64,000 nt of DNA from Pelagibius sp048268885. GTDB lineage: Bacteria; Pseudomonadota; Alphaproteobacteria; Kiloniellales; Kiloniellaceae. This document shows, one piece after another, positions 62,355-64,000 of this stretch. The stretch lies in contig JBLWUP010000022.1 in NCBI GenBank assembly GCA_048268885.1, forward strand, positions 24,348 through 88,347. Reading direction: 5' to 3'. The notes beneath the pieces were generated by a model. It searched no databases. It was not told where the DNA came from and was given only the letters and a program-made list of their open reading frames with translations. The translations under genes were made by a program, and so were the position numbers. The first letter of the stretch is position 1. Each line of letters begins with the position of its first letter.

Positions 62355-63830
62355 ATGAAACCGATCAAAAAAGCCGCGGCCATCGGCGGCGGCGTCATCG
62401 GGGCCGGCTGGGTCGCCCGCCTGCTGGAGAACGGCATCGACGTCGCGCTCCACGACCCGGCGCCGGGGGCGGAGGCGCGCCTGCAGGCGGTGCTCGACAA
62501 CGCCGAGCGCGCCTACGCCAAGCTGACCCTCGCGCCACGCCGCCCGAAGGGCAAATTGAGCTTCCACGCGAGCATCGGCGAAGCCGTCACCGGATCGGAA
62601 CTGATCGTCGAGTCGGTGCCGGAGCGCCTGGACATCAAGCGCAAGGTCTATGCCGAGGTGGAAACCGCGGCGCCGCCCACGGCGCTCATCGCCTCCTCGA
62701 CCTCCGGCATCCTGCCGAGCGAGTTGCAGGCGGAGATGATGCTGCCCGAGCGCCTGCTGGTCGCCCACCCCTTCAACCCGGTCTACCTGCTGCCGCTGGT
62801 CGAGCTGGTCGGCGGGGAGAAGACCGCGCCCCAGGCCATCGAGCGCGCCAAGAAGATCTATCAAAGCCTCGGCATGCATCCCCTGCACGTCAGGAAGGAG
62901 ATCGAGGCCTTCGTCGCCGACCGCCTGCTGGAGGCGGTGTGGCGCGAATGCCTCTGGCTGGTCACCGACGGCATCGCCACGACCGAGGAAATCGACGATG
63001 CCATCCGCTACGGCTTCGGCCTGCGCTGGGCGCAGATGGGAATCTTCGAGACCTACCGCATCGCCGGCGGCGAAGCCGGCATGCGCCATTTCATGGCCCA
63101 GTTCGGCCCCTGCCTGAAATGGCCCTGGACCAAGCTGACCAACGTGCCGGACTTCACCGAGGAACTGGTGGAGCTGGTCGCCAGCCAGTCCGATGCCCAG
63201 TCCGGCAAGCATTCGATCCGCGAGCTGGAGCGCATCCGCGACGACAACCTCATCGCCATCTTGCAGGCGCTGAAGGTGAAGGACTGGGGCGCCGGCCGCA
63301 CCCTGGCCACCTACGAGCGCCAGCTGGCCGATGCCGCCGGCGCGCAGGCCGAAGGCTACGACGCCTCGCAGCCGATCAAGACCGTGGACATGCGGGTGCC
63401 CACGGACTGGACCGACTACAACAACCACATGACCGAGAGCCGCTACCTGGAGTTCTTCGGCAATGCCAGCGACGCCCTGCTGCGCCTCCTCGGCGTCGAT
63501 GCCGACTACGTCGCCAACGGCGGTTCCTACTTCACGGTGGAGACCCACATCCGCCACCTCGACGAGGTCGCGGCGCTGGAACCGGTCACGGTGACCACCC
63601 AGGTGCTGGAGGCCAAGGGCAAGAAGCTGCGGCTCTTCCACCGTCTCACACATGGCGATGGCCGCCTGCTGGCCACCGGCGAGCACCTGCTGCTGCACGT
63701 CAGCCTGAAGACGCGCAGCGCCTGCGAGCCGCCGCCCGCCATCGCCGCCAAGGCGGCCGAGATCGCCGCCGGCCATGCGGCACTCGACTGGCCCGAGGGC
63801 GCCGGCCGCGCCATCGGCCAGCCGCGGTAA
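62355..63830 (+). CDS. cdhA: L-carnitine 3-dehydrogenase fused to a betainyl-CoA thioesterase-like domain
   Basis: Protein of 491 aa. Residues about 1-310 are a 3-hydroxyacyl-CoA dehydrogenase-type enzyme: NAD site AIGGGVIGAGWVARLLENG, catalytic-histidine block VAHPFNPVYLLPLVELVGG. Residues about 345-470 are a hotdog thioesterase (DWTDYNNHMTESRYLEFF). The fusion joins the first step (carnitine to dehydrocarnitine) and the last (hydrolysis of betainyl-CoA) in one chain, as reported for rhizobial carnitine dehydrogenases; in Pseudomonas they are separate CdhA and CdhB. The CdhC-type gene encoding the middle step lies just upstream. Confidence 0.9.
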   Translation: MKPIKKAAAIGGGVIGAGWVARLLENGIDVALHDPAPGAEARLQAVLDNAERAYAKLTLAPRRPKGKLSFHASIGEAVTGSELIVESVPERLDIKRKVYAEVETAAPPTALIASSTSGILPSELQAEMMLPERLLVAHPFNPVYLLPLVELVGGEKTAPQAIERAKKIYQSLGMHPLHVRKEIEAFVADRLLEAVWRECLWLVTDGIATTEEIDDAIRYGFGLRWAQMGIFETYRIAGGEAGMRHFMAQFGPCLKWPWTKLTNVPDFTEELVELVASQSDAQSGKHSIRELERIRDDNLIAILQALKVKDWGAGRTLATYERQLADAAGAQAEGYDASQPIKTVDMRVPTDWTDYNNHMTESRYLEFFGNASDALLRLLGVDADYVANGGSYFTVETHIRHLDEVAALEPVTVTTQVLEAKGKKLRLFHRLTHGDGRLLATGEHLLLHVSLKTRSACEPPPAIAAKAAEIAAGHAALDWPEGAGRAIGQPR

Positions 63831-63873
63831 CGGAAGACCGATCATGATCACGCCACCGCCTGTCACACCCCAT

Positions 63874-63996
63874 GCTGTCATCCCGGCACTTGTTGCCGGG
63901 ATCCAATGCCCTCTCCACGGCATGGGTTTCAGCATGGCGAGGCCTCGCCACTCGCCGACGCCCATGGGTCCCGGGGTCAAGCCCCGGGACGACAGC
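63874..63996. repeat. Palindromic intergenic repeat (REP/BIME-like pair)
   Basis: Two hairpins, CCCGGC/GCCGGG (63882-63900) and TCCCGGGG/CCCCGGGA (63969-63989), lie in a larger inverted repeat: GCTGTCATCCC at the left edge mirrors GGGACGACAGC at the right edge with one mismatch. Sequences of this type (TGTCATCCCGG) are dispersed between genes in many alphaproteobacteria. The rest of 63831-64000 holds no gene. Confidence 0.75.
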
Positions 63997-64000
63997 GGGG

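Overview
The window is 64 kb of dense, GC-rich chromosome from what looks like an alphaproteobacterium, probably of the Rhodospirillales type. That placement is inferred from base composition, the many TRAP and ABC importers, GntR/FCD regulators, an RpoE-unlike ECF41 sigma factor, the fused carnitine dehydrogenase-thioesterase and a dispersed palindromic intergenic element at the right end. Almost all of it is coding. A 10-base run of N at 12041-12050 is an assembly gap inside a sigma-factor gene. I see no rRNA, tRNA, CRISPR or intact insertion sequence.

Layout: (1) 45-692, GntR/FCD regulator. (2) 1020-4676, a TetR-HlyD-FtsX-type permease-ATPase efflux cassette that looks inserted. (3) 4564-10325, a Fur-box-controlled fecI-fecR-TonB receptor-PepSY iron locus. 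(4) 10333-13059, an MFS exporter and a carboxymuconolactone decarboxylase/ECF41 sigma pair with a recognisable ECF41 promoter. (5) 13086-19564, a signalling island with a REC-GGDEF diguanylate cyclase, two histidine kinases and an orphan KaiB. (6) 19957-30197, a LysR-controlled polyamine-type ABC importer followed by aminotransferase, BKACE enzyme, acetyltransferase, acetylpolyamine amidohydrolase and FAD amine/amino-acid oxidase. (7) 30194-42100, a GntR/TRAP sugar-acid operon with three dehydratases of different families, an RraA-like protein, an aldolase, an aldehyde dehydrogenase and an unlisted 40-aa membrane protein. (8) 42134-50321, an AmiC/AmiR(ANTAR)-headed amide/peptide ABC importer and formamidase operon, with a leader that folds as an ANTAR-type antiterminator in front of a strong intrinsic terminator. 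(9) 50770-60351, an operon of an OYE-type flavoprotein, three membrane-anchored dihaem cytochromes c related to the RoxA/dihaem peroxidase group, a 4-TM protein and a GMC flavoprotein. (10) 60364-63830, a carnitine catabolism locus (GlxA-type regulator, BKACE, fused dehydrogenase-thioesterase), followed by an intergenic repeat.

Most clusters are self-contained catabolic units, each with its own regulator and importer: polyamines, sugar acids, amides and carnitine. The least explained unit is the 50.8-60.4 kb cytochrome/flavoprotein operon. It has the logic of a membrane-bound oxidation chain (GMC flavoprotein to six c-type haems), but its substrate cannot be read from the sequence. The best-supported regulatory discovery is the ANTAR leader at 50244-50321.
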